DNA of 24,590 bases. It comes from Neisseria shayeganii 871 (lineage in GTDB: Bacteria; Pseudomonadota; Gammaproteobacteria; Burkholderiales; Neisseriaceae). The notes beneath the pieces were generated by a model. The model made no database searches and was not told the origin of the DNA. It was given only the letters and a program-made list of their open reading frames with translations. The DNA lies in assembly GCF_000226875.1 (NCBI RefSeq), contig NZ_JH164926.1, positions 639,747-664,336 on the forward strand, in the 5' to 3' direction. Below, in pieces: positions 8,215 to 14,574 of the stretch. Each line of letters opens with the position of its first letter. The first letter of the stretch is position 1. A program made the position numbers and the translations under genes.

Positions 8215-8243
8215 AAAAAACCGAAGGCCAAAGCCTTCGGTTT
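8215..8243 (-). terminator. Intrinsic terminator for hpnC
   Basis: On the minus strand CCGAAGGC-TTTG-GCCTTCGG is followed by GTTTTTT, and lies 45 bases past the hpnC stop. The A and T flanks allow three more pairs. It is a textbook rho-independent terminator, independent of DUS. Confidence 0.9.
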
Positions 8244-8287
8244 GAGTATTCAAAGATGCACACGAGAAGGCAGGTCGCGGTTGCGAT

Positions 8288-9103
8288 TCACTTCCTCAGC
8301 AAAGCCCGCTTGACCATCAGCCAGCCGTCTTTCACGCCCAAGGTCGGGCGTTGGCGGAACACATCGTAGCCGACGCCGTCGAGCTTTTGCAGAATCAGCT
8401 GCCCGCCCACCACAATCATGCGCAGTTCGAAGCCGATGCGGCCGGGCAGGGTTTTGCCCAAGGGTGAGCCGGCTTTCAGCATTTTGTGCGCGCGTTCGCA
8501 TTGAAAGGCCATCAGGCGCTGAAAGGCGAAATCCACTTTGCCCGCTTCAATTTGCGCCTCGCTCACGCCAAAACGGGCCAAATCTTCCTGCGGCAGATAC
8601 ACGCGCCTTTTCTGCCAATCCAAAGCCACGTCCTGCCAGAAATTGATCAGTTGCAAAGCGGTGCAGATGCCGTCGCTCTGGGCCAAACTGCGCTCGTCGG
8701 TTTGGCCGTAAAGGTGCAGCAACAGGCGGCCAACCGGGTTGGCGCTGCGGCGGGCGTAGTCCACCAGTTCGCCGAAATGGGCGTAGCGGGTTTTCACCAC
8801 GTCCTGCTCGAAAGCGGAGAGCAAGTCGTAAAACGGCACCAGTGGCAAGGAAAAAGGCTGCACCGCCTCGCTTTGCAGGCGCTGCATCAAAGCGGTTTGC
8901 GGCGTCTGCCCGGCGGCCATTCTGTCCAATTCCGCGCGCAGGCCGGCCAGCTGTTCCAAGCGGGCAGACGCCTCGGCCTCGCCTTCGTCGGCCATGTCGT
9001 CGGCCGTGCGGGCAAAGGCATAAATGGCATGCACCGGGCGGCGCAGGCGGCGCGGCAGCGCCAGCGAACCGACGGGAAAGTTTTCATAATGGCCGACCGA
9101 CAT
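8288..9103 (-). CDS. hpnC: Squalene/hydroxysqualene synthase HpnC
   Basis: 271 aa trans-isoprenyl diphosphate synthase. Both aspartate-rich motifs are present: DDMAD at 35-39 and the second at D158/D162 in INFWQDVALDW. The N-terminal HYENFPVGSLALP and the FWQD-x(3)-DW-x-K-x-RVYLPQED segment are typical of HpnC rather than HpnD. In the three-step bacterial route HpnD makes presqualene diphosphate, HpnC makes hydroxysqualene and HpnE reduces it to squalene. hpnD, hpnE and a squalene-hopene cyclase are not in this window. The start at 9103 has a GGAAGGAA site. The gene is flanked on both sides by same-orientation copies of the MITE-like repeat and ends at a clean terminator. Confidence 0.88.
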   Translation of the reverse strand: MSVGHYENFPVGSLALPRRLRRPVHAIYAFARTADDMADEGEAEASARLEQLAGLRAELDRMAAGQTPQTALMQRLQSEAVQPFSLPLVPFYDLLSAFEQDVVKTRYAHFGELVDYARRSANPVGRLLLHLYGQTDERSLAQSDGICTALQLINFWQDVALDWQKRRVYLPQEDLARFGVSEAQIEAGKVDFAFQRLMAFQCERAHKMLKAGSPLGKTLPGRIGFELRMIVVGGQLILQKLDGVGYDVFRQRPTLGVKDGWLMVKRALLRK

Positions 9104-9123
9104 TGTTTTCCTTCCATCAAGCT

Positions 9124-9135
9124 TTCAGGTAGCCT
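9124..9135 (-). repeat. DUS upstream of hpnC, overlapping repeat copy 2
   Basis: TTCAGGTAGCCT, the reverse DUS, shares its last two bases with the left end of the second MITE-like repeat. It lies 20 bases upstream of the hpnC start. Confidence 0.8.
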
Positions 9136-9280
9136 GAGACCTTTTCAAAACCCTCAGATGTGGATGCAGTTCAAGGCGTAGCAGCACAGCGAACGCAGAC
9201 ATATCATACAGATAGGCAAGTGAGCGAGCAGCGCACAACGCAGAAATGCGCCGCAGATGGGGGTTTTGCAAAGGTCTCAG
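9134..9280. mobile_element. MITE-like repeat, copy 2 (147 bp)
   Basis: Same orientation and interior as copy 1 with scattered substitutions and small indels. The left terminal repeat reads CTGAGACCTTTTCAAAACCC and so has one change from the right end. It fills most of the space between hpnC and nfsA. Confidence 0.8.
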
Positions 9281-9310
9281 CCTGTGGGGCTACCTGAAAG
9301 CGTTCAGCAT

Positions 9311-10048
9311 TTAGCGCTTGGCAAAACCGCGCTGCTGCAAAAACGGCAGAATGTGCGGGCGCACCGGCTTGGCCAGCGTATTGGCCACCTGTTTCTGCCA
9401 ATCCAAATCCAAGCCGCTGCGCTGGCGGTAATACTCGGCCAATTTGGCGTTATAGGCCGCCAGCTCTTCCGGCGGGCACACCCGATAGCGGTTTTCGCTC
9501 ACCAGGCTCGCCAAAGGCAGACGCGGACGGTACAGCGGTTCTTGGTCGGGATGACCCAAACACATACCAAACAGCGGCACCACGGTATCCGGCAGACCCA
9601 ACACCTCAGCTGCTGCCGCAATATCGTTACGCAGCGAGCCGATATACACGCCGCCCAAACCGAGAGATTCGGCCGCCAGCAGCACATTCTGCGCCATGAT
9701 GCCGGCATCGACGGCGCCGATCAGCATCACTTCCGTGTAGTCCAGCTGCACTTCCGGCACTTGCTGGCGGTGCTTGGTATAGTCCATGCAGAACACCAAA
9801 AATTCAGGCGCTTCCAACACATACTTCTGCTGAGACGCAATCTGAAACAAGCGTTCGCGCACCGCGTGGTCTGTTACCCGCACCATGTGCACACACTGCA
9901 TGAAACTGGAAGAACTGGCCGCTCGCCCCGCTTCCAGCACCGCTGCCAACATTTCCGGCGACACCGGCTCGCCGGTATATTTGCGGATGGAGCGGTGGCG
10001 GCGGATGGTTTCCAAAGTGGGCGCACTGGGCAATAAAGTTTCTGACAT
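9311..10048 (-). CDS. nfsA: NfsA-type oxygen-insensitive NADPH nitroreductase / flavin reductase
   Basis: 245 aa, FMN-dependent nitroreductase fold. It matches E. coli NfsA along the whole length: HRSIRKYT at the N-terminus (FMN phosphate), ASSSSFMQC (FMN site), LGLGGVYIGSLRNDI, PLFGMCLGHP, and the C-terminal RPHILPFLQQRGF. It transfers electrons from NADPH to nitroaromatics, quinones or chromate in the cytoplasm; the natural substrate is unclear. The ATG at 10048 has a GAGGAT site; an upstream in-frame ATG at 10075 lacks support. It lies between repeat copies 2 and a remnant, with no obvious operon partner except possibly the next gene. Confidence 0.9.
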   Translation of the reverse strand: MSETLLPSAPTLETIRRHRSIRKYTGEPVSPEMLAAVLEAGRAASSSSFMQCVHMVRVTDHAVRERLFQIASQQKYVLEAPEFLVFCMDYTKHRQQVPEVQLDYTEVMLIGAVDAGIMAQNVLLAAESLGLGGVYIGSLRNDIAAAAEVLGLPDTVVPLFGMCLGHPDQEPLYRPRLPLASLVSENRYRVCPPEELAAYNAKLAEYYRQRSGLDLDWQKQVANTLAKPVRPHILPFLQQRGFAKR

Positions 10049-10115
10049 TTTTTCAATCCTCACAAAACAATTCAATCTTCAAGCCGGCGGCTGTAGGGCG
10101 TGTCGTCATCCTGCC

Positions 10116-10140
10116 GGCGAAGCGTTTTTTTCGCTTCGCC
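10116..10140. repeat. 9-bp inverted repeat with T7 loop
   Basis: GGCGAAGCG, seven T, then CGCTTCGCC. It lies upstream of nfsA in a 195-base gap and beside a repeat remnant. With the T run inside the loop it is not an intrinsic terminator; it could be part of a different small repeat family. Confidence 0.6.
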
Positions 10141-10209
10141 AGTCAAACCCGCCAACGCAGCCAGATGGGACATCTTGCCAACCTGTTCTGCGTCCCCTTG
10201 GGGGATAAG

Positions 10210-10239
10210 GCCGCAGATGCGGGTTTTGCAAAGGTCTCA
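10210..10239. mobile_element. Remnant of the MITE-like repeat (right end only)
   Basis: GCCGCAGATG followed by GGGTTTTGCAAAGGTCTCA matches the right 30 bases of copies 1 and 2. The sequence to its left (about 10085-10209) does not match those copies, so this is either a truncated copy or the end of a different element sharing the same terminus. It lies 5 bases beyond the stop of the next gene. Confidence 0.7.
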
Positions 10240-10243
10240 AGCC

Positions 10244-10684
10244 CTAAATTTCGCCGCGCGCTTCTGCCAAAGCATAGGCGGCATCCAATTGCCGCTGCAC
10301 ACTCATCGGCAATCCGGCGCGCGAATCCAGATAATGCTGCCGGTAGCCAGCCAAGCCGAACCAAGCCGTGCCGGCCAATGTGCTTTGCACCAACATCAGA
10401 TGGCAAATGAAGTAAGCGCGGGAATCCGAAGCCCGATAGGCCGCCAATTCCACGGTTTCGGCAGGATAGAACGCCTGATCCGCCTCAAGCGACAGATAGC
10501 CGTTTTGCAGCGTAAGCACTTCTTTGAGCGCCGCAAAATGGCGCGCCGCCTCCATGCCGTAATCGGCGGCGGCAATGCGCCGCAACAGGGCATCATCGGC
10601 GGTGAGCACATCGGGAAACAAAGCAGGCGGGAACACCCGCCCGCGGGACGCTTGGCGCTTACCCATCGGCCGCCCGGCTTTCAT
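10244..10684 (-). CDS. Hypothetical protein, not recognised
   Basis: About 146 aa. I do not recognise a family. It has no clear signal peptide or membrane span. The body (VLTADDALLRRIAAADYG onward) looks helical, with the conserved-looking pieces YGMEAARHFAALKEVL, FICHLMLVQSTLAGTAWFGL and a C-terminal LDAAYALAEARGEI. The frame stays open to 10786, but beyond about 10752 it runs into repeat copy 3, so the real start is downstream; ATG 10684 and ATG 10666 are both possible and neither has a good Shine-Dalgarno. Codon pattern (GC-rich third positions) supports coding. It may be cotranscribed with nfsA. Confidence 0.65.
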   Translation of the reverse strand: MKAGRPMGKRQASRGRVFPPALFPDVLTADDALLRRIAAADYGMEAARHFAALKEVLTLQNGYLSLEADQAFYPAETVELAAYRASDSRAYFICHLMLVQSTLAGTAWFGLAGYRQHYLDSRAGLPMSVQRQLDAAYALAEARGEI

Positions 10685-10752
10685 CTGAAACAAAAGGCCG
10701 GCCACTATAACAGATGGCCGCAGCCGCTTAAAGCATGCAGCCCCTCCAAAGC

Positions 10753-10920
10753 CTGAGACCTTTGCAACCCCCCATCTGCGGCGCATTTCTGCGTTGTGTG
10801 CTGCTCGCTCGCTTGCCTATCGTGTGATATGTCTGTCCCACGGGGATTCCTGCGTTCACGCTCGCTGCGCTGCTACGCCTTGAACTGCATCCACATCTGG
10901 GGGGTTTGCAAAGGTCTCAG
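10753..10920. mobile_element. MITE-like repeat, copy 3 (168 bp, inverted, with insertion)
   Basis: Reverse orientation to copies 1 and 2. The ends are CTGAGACCTTTGCAA and its complement, and the interior includes CATCTGCGGCGCATTTCTGC and CTTGAACTGCATCCACATCT. About 23 extra bases (around 10835-10860, including CCCACGGGGATTCC) are absent from the other copies. Confidence 0.8.
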
Positions 10921-11015
10921 CCTGTTGCCGGCTCGCCGAAGCGTTGCGCCATTACCGCCCCACTTTTCAGGTAGCCGCAACCTTCAGCTGGCCGCAAAAC
11001 ACCGCAAACCGCCAT

Positions 11016-11046
11016 ACAAAAAGGCTGCTCCAAACGGAGCAGCCTT
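11016..11046 (-). terminator. Intrinsic terminator of ffs
   Basis: On the minus strand AAGGCTGCTCC-GTTT-GGAGCAGCCTT is followed by a T run. It starts about 9 bases after the 3' end of the 4.5S RNA and, with no hairpin between rtcB and ffs, may also end rtcB transcripts. Confidence 0.9.
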
Positions 11047-11054
11047 CAAAATAG

Positions 11055-11156
11055 GGTGGCGAGCCAGAACCCCGGCACTGCTGAATCCGAGATGGGCTGC
11101 TTGCTTCCGCACCTGACCCCTTGTCCCAGACCATCATGCGGGGAGACCCGCCAAAG
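11055..11156 (-). ncRNA. ffs: Signal recognition particle 4.5S RNA
   Basis: About 100 nt. The minus strand reads GGTCAGGTGCGGAAGCAAGC then AGCC, matching the universally conserved SRP RNA domain IV core that binds Ffh, with a GGAA tetraloop. The 5' GGCGGG...CCCCGC segment and the 3' GCTCGCC close the long hairpin. Compared with the E. coli core the pair beside the tetraloop closing pair is switched from C-G to G-C on both sides, so pairing is kept. Ends are set by the closing stem and promoter spacing, so they are good to a few bases. The RNA works with Ffh in cotranslational targeting to the membrane. Confidence 0.93.
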
Positions 11157-11164
11157 AAGCGCGG

Positions 11165-11193
11165 ATTATACCCGAGCACCGCCGGTTTGACCA
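11165..11193 (-). promoter_or_regulatory. ffs sigma70 promoter
   Basis: Perfect -10 TATAAT (minus strand 11170-11165), 17-bp spacer and a weak -35 TGGTCA at 11193-11188. The predicted start is about 11157, at the base of the 4.5S stem. The -35 is only 15 bases beyond the rtcB stop. Confidence 0.8.
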
Positions 11194-11207
11194 GCCTGTT
11201 TTCGGCC

Positions 11208-12425
11208 TCAGCCTTTCACGCACACCACCTGTTTGAGGGTATATACCACATCCACCAAGTCTTTCTGGGCAGCCATGACCGCATCAATGTCTTTATACGC
11301 CATCGGGATTTCGTCAATCACGCCGGCGTCTTTTCGGCATTCTACACCCTCGGTGGCGGCGATGTGGTCGTCCACGCTAAAGGTTTTTTTGGCCGCGGTG
11401 CGGCTCATTTTTCGGCCCGCCCCGTGGCTGCAGCTCTCGAAGCTCTCCGGATTGCCTTTGCCGCGCACGATATAGCTTTTCGCGCCCATGCTGCCGGGAA
11501 TGATGCCCAACTGCCCCGTCTTGGCCGACACCGCGCCTTTGCGGGTCACAAACACTTGCTGCCCGAAATGGGTTTCGCGCTGCACATAATTGTGGTGGCA
11601 ATTGACGGCCTCCAAATGCGTTTCAAACGGCTTCGTAATCACGCTGCGCACCGCCGCAATCACGCGGCTCATCATCACTTCGCGGTTGGCGCGGGCAAAA
11701 TTCTGCGCCCACTCCACCGCTTCGCAGTAATCCTGGAAATACTGGCTGCCTTCTTCGAAATAAGCCAGATTTTGATCGGGCAGGTGCACGTTGTTGCGCT
11801 CGGCATCTTTCTTCGCCAATTCGATAAACAGGCTGCCGATGGCATTGCCCACCCCGCGCGAACCGGAATGCAGCATGATCCACACCGCCTGATGCTCGTC
11901 CAAACACAATTCGATGAAATGGTTGCCGGTGCCCAAGGTGCCCATATGACGGTAGTTATTGGTGTTTTTCAACACCGGATATTTGGCGCAGATTTTGTCG
12001 AAACCGCTTTTCAGCGCCGCCCAAGCCACATCCGCTTCGTTGGGCGGCGTATCCCATGAGCCTTTGTCGCGCCCCATTTTTCTCGGTGTCAGGCCGTGCG
12101 GCACGGCGCCCTCGATGGCGCTGCGGACGGCAGACAGATTATCGGGCAGATCGGCGGCAGTCAGCGTGGTTTTGCAGGCAATCATGCCGCAGCCGATGTC
12201 CACCCCCACCGCGGCGGGAATGATGGCGCGGTAGGTCGGCACCACCGAGCCCACGGTGGCGCCGATGCCGTAATGCACATCGGGCATTGCCGCAATGTGT
12301 TTGAACACAATCGGCATTTGCGCCAAATTGCGCAGCTGCTGCTCGGCCGCCGGCTCCACCGGCACCCCTTTGGTCCACATTTTGATCGGCAAGCCGTTTT
12401 CGGTTTGTATTTCTTGGTAATTCAT
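11208..12425 (-). CDS. rtcB: RNA-splicing ligase RtcB
   Basis: 405 aa. RtcB joins RNA ends with a 2',3'-cyclic phosphate or 3'-phosphate to a 5'-OH using GTP and Mn2+, repairing cleaved tRNA or rRNA. It aligns along its whole length with E. coli RtcB. Metal and active-site residues are visible: D76 and C79 in GVDIGCGM, H169 in GTGNHF, H186 in HSGSRG, H278 in NCHHNY, and H334 in SCSHGAGR as the guanylated histidine. ATG 12425 matches the family start MNY and has GAG upstream; another ATG lies at 12437. It is the last protein gene of the sigma54 operon, 90 bases after rsr. No rtcA follows. Confidence 0.97.
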   Translation of the reverse strand: MNYQEIQTENGLPIKMWTKGVPVEPAAEQQLRNLAQMPIVFKHIAAMPDVHYGIGATVGSVVPTYRAIIPAAVGVDIGCGMIACKTTLTAADLPDNLSAVRSAIEGAVPHGLTPRKMGRDKGSWDTPPNEADVAWAALKSGFDKICAKYPVLKNTNNYRHMGTLGTGNHFIELCLDEHQAVWIMLHSGSRGVGNAIGSLFIELAKKDAERNNVHLPDQNLAYFEEGSQYFQDYCEAVEWAQNFARANREVMMSRVIAAVRSVITKPFETHLEAVNCHHNYVQRETHFGQQVFVTRKGAVSAKTGQLGIIPGSMGAKSYIVRGKGNPESFESCSHGAGRKMSRTAAKKTFSVDDHIAATEGVECRKDAGVIDEIPMAYKDIDAVMAAQKDLVDVVYTLKQVVCVKG

Positions 12426-12484
12426 CTGTTTTCTCATTCCATATCTATATCAACACGGTCTTCAGTTGCGGGCGGAGTGCGCTG

Positions 12485-12511
12485 TTCAGGTAGCCTGTCA
12501 GGCTACCTGAA
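12485..12511 (-). repeat. DUS inverted pair between rsr and rtcB
   Basis: Reverse DUS 12485-12496 and forward DUS 12500-12511 are separated by only three bases and form a tight hairpin just past the rsr stop. No T run follows in either direction. It may protect or process the rsr mRNA 3' side or attenuate rtcB, besides acting as an uptake site. Confidence 0.75.
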
Positions 12512-12514
12512 AGC

Positions 12515-14104
12515 CTATTGCACCGCCGGCAGGGCTGTGTTTTCGATTTCCGCCACCCAGCCGTCGGCGTGCATGCCGTGGCGGGCGAATTCGCCGATCA
12601 GGCCGAACACGCTGTCGGAGAAACCGCCGATATTCAGAATATCGCTCCGGTTCTGCGCTTGGGCGGTGGTATTGGGCTGGAGGTCGATGCACACCAGCTT
12701 GGCATGGGGGCAGCGTTTTTTCAAAACCGTCCATTCCTTCATCATGGACGTCCGCCCGCCCCAACGCTGTTCGCGGTCTGCCCAGCTTTCGTTGTCCGAC
12801 ACCATAATCAGCAAATCCACTTGGGCTTTTTCGCTGTTGAGTCTCGACAACGGCGCGCTGCACGCCGTGCCGCCGCCACCGACAGCCGCCAGTTTTTCGG
12901 CATTGGTCATGATGCTGTCGCGCGGGTTGAGCCGCACATTAACCGTGACCATTTCAAACGGCAGCACCCTCGCCTGCGGATTGGCCCGCAATACGGCCGC
13001 CGACATCAGCGCCGCCACATCGATGCAGCGGGTCACGCTGGTGACCGAACCGCGGCATCCGCTCACCGGGCTGTGCATGGAGCCGGACACATCGGGGCAC
13101 ACCACCACCTTGCCGTCCAGCACCGGCACATTTTGCACGGCGATTTCCATCGCATCCTGCAAGGCATCGCGGATGGCGGCGGGCAACTGGTCGGAAGTTG
13201 CCTGAAACGCTGTTAAGAGTTGGTAAGGCAACACGCGGGCGCGGGCGATGGCGGCCGGATCACGCAGTTTTTGCGCCACCTGTTTGATGTTGGCCTGCTT
13301 TTCAAACACACCGTGGCGATGAAAAGTGTTTAAGCTTTGGCGCACCTGCTGCCAAGAGCCGTTACGGGCAATTTGCGCCCAATCGCCCTTGTTCAAAGGC
13401 AGAGCGGTGAGCATTTGGAAAGGCACCTCGGGCAGCGGGCCGCTGCGTTCGCGTTTGTAGGCCTCAAAAGCCCGGGTCAGCGGCGGCAGCTCGGCTGTGT
13501 CAAACGGCTTGCCGACCAGCCAGGCAAACCAGGCCGCACGCCAGCTTTCCTGTGGTTTGGGGTGAACCATTTTCACGATATCGGCCAAAGAAGGCCGGTT
13601 GCCAATGGCAGCATTGAGCAGCTGCTTTTCATCGGCGGTGAGCAGCCAATGCTGGATCAGCTTTTTCGGACGCGAACCGAAAGACTGCCGACCCACTGCA
13701 CCGCTGCGGATGATCTGCACGAAGTTGCGCAGCATCTTGCCGTTGTCCGCCACCTGGTCGAACACGCGGGCCAGCATGGACACGTCTTTCTGCGCCAACA
13801 CCGCCAGCAGCAAGGCGGGCATGTCTTTCATATAGGCTGTTTCGCGTGCATAGAGCGCGGTTTGGGCGATGAAATCCGCATCCAGCTGTGCAGCCAATTC
13901 GATGATTTGATTCAGCTGGTCTTCGGCATCGGCGTAATAGGTGTTGTTCAGGCAACCGGTGGCCGCCAGCTGGGCAAGCTGCTGTTTGGGCGTTAAGGCA
14001 TAGGCCAAGCCGCCTGCTTGGTTGCGTGTATCGGCGGCGGCTTCTTGAAGGCTTTGGCCGCGCAAACGGTTTTTGATGGATTGGAACAAATTGCTGTTCG
14101 CCAT
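12515..14104 (-). CDS. rsr: Ro60 ortholog (Rsr), TROVE domain with vWA domain
   Basis: 529 aa, matching bacterial Rsr length (about 530). The N-terminal TROVE domain (about residues 25-325) is a ring of helical repeats that binds Y RNA on its outside and single-stranded ends of misfolded RNA in its central hole. The C-terminal von Willebrand A domain (about 330-529) has an intact MIDAS: D338-V-S340-G-S342, T413 in GGTACSAP and D437 in VSDNES. The ATG at 14104 has GGAAAGGAAAG upstream; the frame is open to 14206. It follows two tRNA-like Y RNAs and precedes rtcB. In Deinococcus and Salmonella, Rsr with Y RNA works with exoribonuclease PNPase in RNA decay; that role here is inferred. Confidence 0.95.
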   Translation of the reverse strand: MANSNLFQSIKNRLRGQSLQEAAADTRNQAGGLAYALTPKQQLAQLAATGCLNNTYYADAEDQLNQIIELAAQLDADFIAQTALYARETAYMKDMPALLLAVLAQKDVSMLARVFDQVADNGKMLRNFVQIIRSGAVGRQSFGSRPKKLIQHWLLTADEKQLLNAAIGNRPSLADIVKMVHPKPQESWRAAWFAWLVGKPFDTAELPPLTRAFEAYKRERSGPLPEVPFQMLTALPLNKGDWAQIARNGSWQQVRQSLNTFHRHGVFEKQANIKQVAQKLRDPAAIARARVLPYQLLTAFQATSDQLPAAIRDALQDAMEIAVQNVPVLDGKVVVCPDVSGSMHSPVSGCRGSVTSVTRCIDVAALMSAAVLRANPQARVLPFEMVTVNVRLNPRDSIMTNAEKLAAVGGGGTACSAPLSRLNSEKAQVDLLIMVSDNESWADREQRWGGRTSMMKEWTVLKKRCPHAKLVCIDLQPNTTAQAQNRSDILNIGGFSDSVFGLIGEFARHGMHADGWVAEIENTALPAVQ

Positions 14105-14220
14105 ATCGCTTTCCTTTCCGAAGCCGCCCGAACCTTCGGGCAGCCCCAACAATAAGTGGCGGCTAGGGGTGGCAAGACAGGTTTGAGGTTGTAGTCCTGC
14201 CGGCATCCGCCGAAAAAGAA

Positions 14221-14350
14221 GGTGCAGCCAACAACTAAACTGGGAGAAATGAATCCACCGCTCTACCCTGCTGAGCTACTTTGCCTACCGGCAAAGGCGG
14301 GACTTGAACCCGCGACCCATGTAATTCCTCCGGCATTTGCCGGCCGCACC
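14221..14350 (-). ncRNA. YrlA-type Y RNA 2 with permuted tRNA-like domain
   Basis: About 130 nt. The ends pair: 14350-14337 (GGTGCGGCCGGCAA) with 14234-14221 (TTGTTGGCTGCACC), 14 bp including three G-U. The Y-RNA-type motif GCCGGAGG is at 14334-14327. The core reads T-stem GCGGG, loop TTCAAGT, CCCGC; acceptor 3' strand CTTTGCC (14296-14290); loop GGTA; acceptor 5' strand GGCAAAG (14285-14279), a perfect 7-bp stem; then D-arm GCTC...GAGC (14276-14260). There is no anticodon arm: the Ro60-binding stem takes its place. A T-rich stretch (TTCTTTTT) follows the closing stem, so some transcripts may end here and others continue into rsr, whose start is 117 bases further. Confidence 0.87.
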
Positions 14351-14370
14351 GAAAAGTCTCCCTCTCGGGA

Positions 14371-14382
14371 AGGCTACCTGAA
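14371..14382 (+). repeat. DUS between the two Y RNAs
   Basis: A single perfect AGGCTACCTGAA lies in the spacer between the two tRNA-like RNAs. Nearby on the minus strand TCCC-GAGA-GGGA then GACTTTT could make a small hairpin that helps separate them. Confidence 0.8.
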
Positions 14383-14413
14383 AGCATGCGCAATCAGGCG
14401 GCCTGTTGATTCG

Positions 14414-14565
14414 GCGGCACGCCGCACAACAAGGATTGAAGAAATATTTCGCGCTCTATCCGATTGAGCTACTCTGCCATAGTGTGGCGGCAGAGACGGG
14501 ACTCGAACCCGCAACCTCGAGCGTCTACAAGCTGTAATTCCTTCGGCATTTGTGCAGCGTGCCTG
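14414..14565 (-). ncRNA. YrlA-type Y RNA 1 with permuted tRNA-like domain
   Basis: About 150 nt, starting at the predicted sigma54 transcription start. The ends pair perfectly over 14 bp (one G-U): 14563-14550 (GGCACGCTGCACAA) with 14429-14416 (TTGTGCGGCGTGCC). The Y-RNA motif GCCGAAGG at 14547-14540 fits the Ro60-binding consensus GNCGAAGN(0-1)G. The tRNA-like core runs T-stem GCGGG, loop TTCGAGT, CCCGT; acceptor 3' strand CTCTGCC (14495-14489); a 10-nt linker beginning GCCA; acceptor 5' strand GGCAGAG (14478-14472), 7 perfect pairs; then D-arm GCTC-AATCGGATA-GAGC (14469-14453). There is no anticodon arm. It is predicted to bind Rsr. It could be mistaken for two half tRNAs, but the outer stem and order argue against that. 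Confidence 0.9.
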
Positions 14566-14574
14566 ACAGCCATA

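Noticed and set aside
11208..11300. rtcA near rtcB
   Set aside because: I looked downstream of rtcB and through the locus for an RNA 3'-phosphate cyclase; the space after rtcB is the ffs promoter and RNA, so rtcA is absent from the window.
14260..14520. One or two ordinary tRNA genes on the minus strand
   Set aside because: T-arm and D-arm signals are strong, but the T-arm comes before the D-arm, there is no anticodon arm, and the outer ends pair with each other. The permuted Y RNA model explains all parts.
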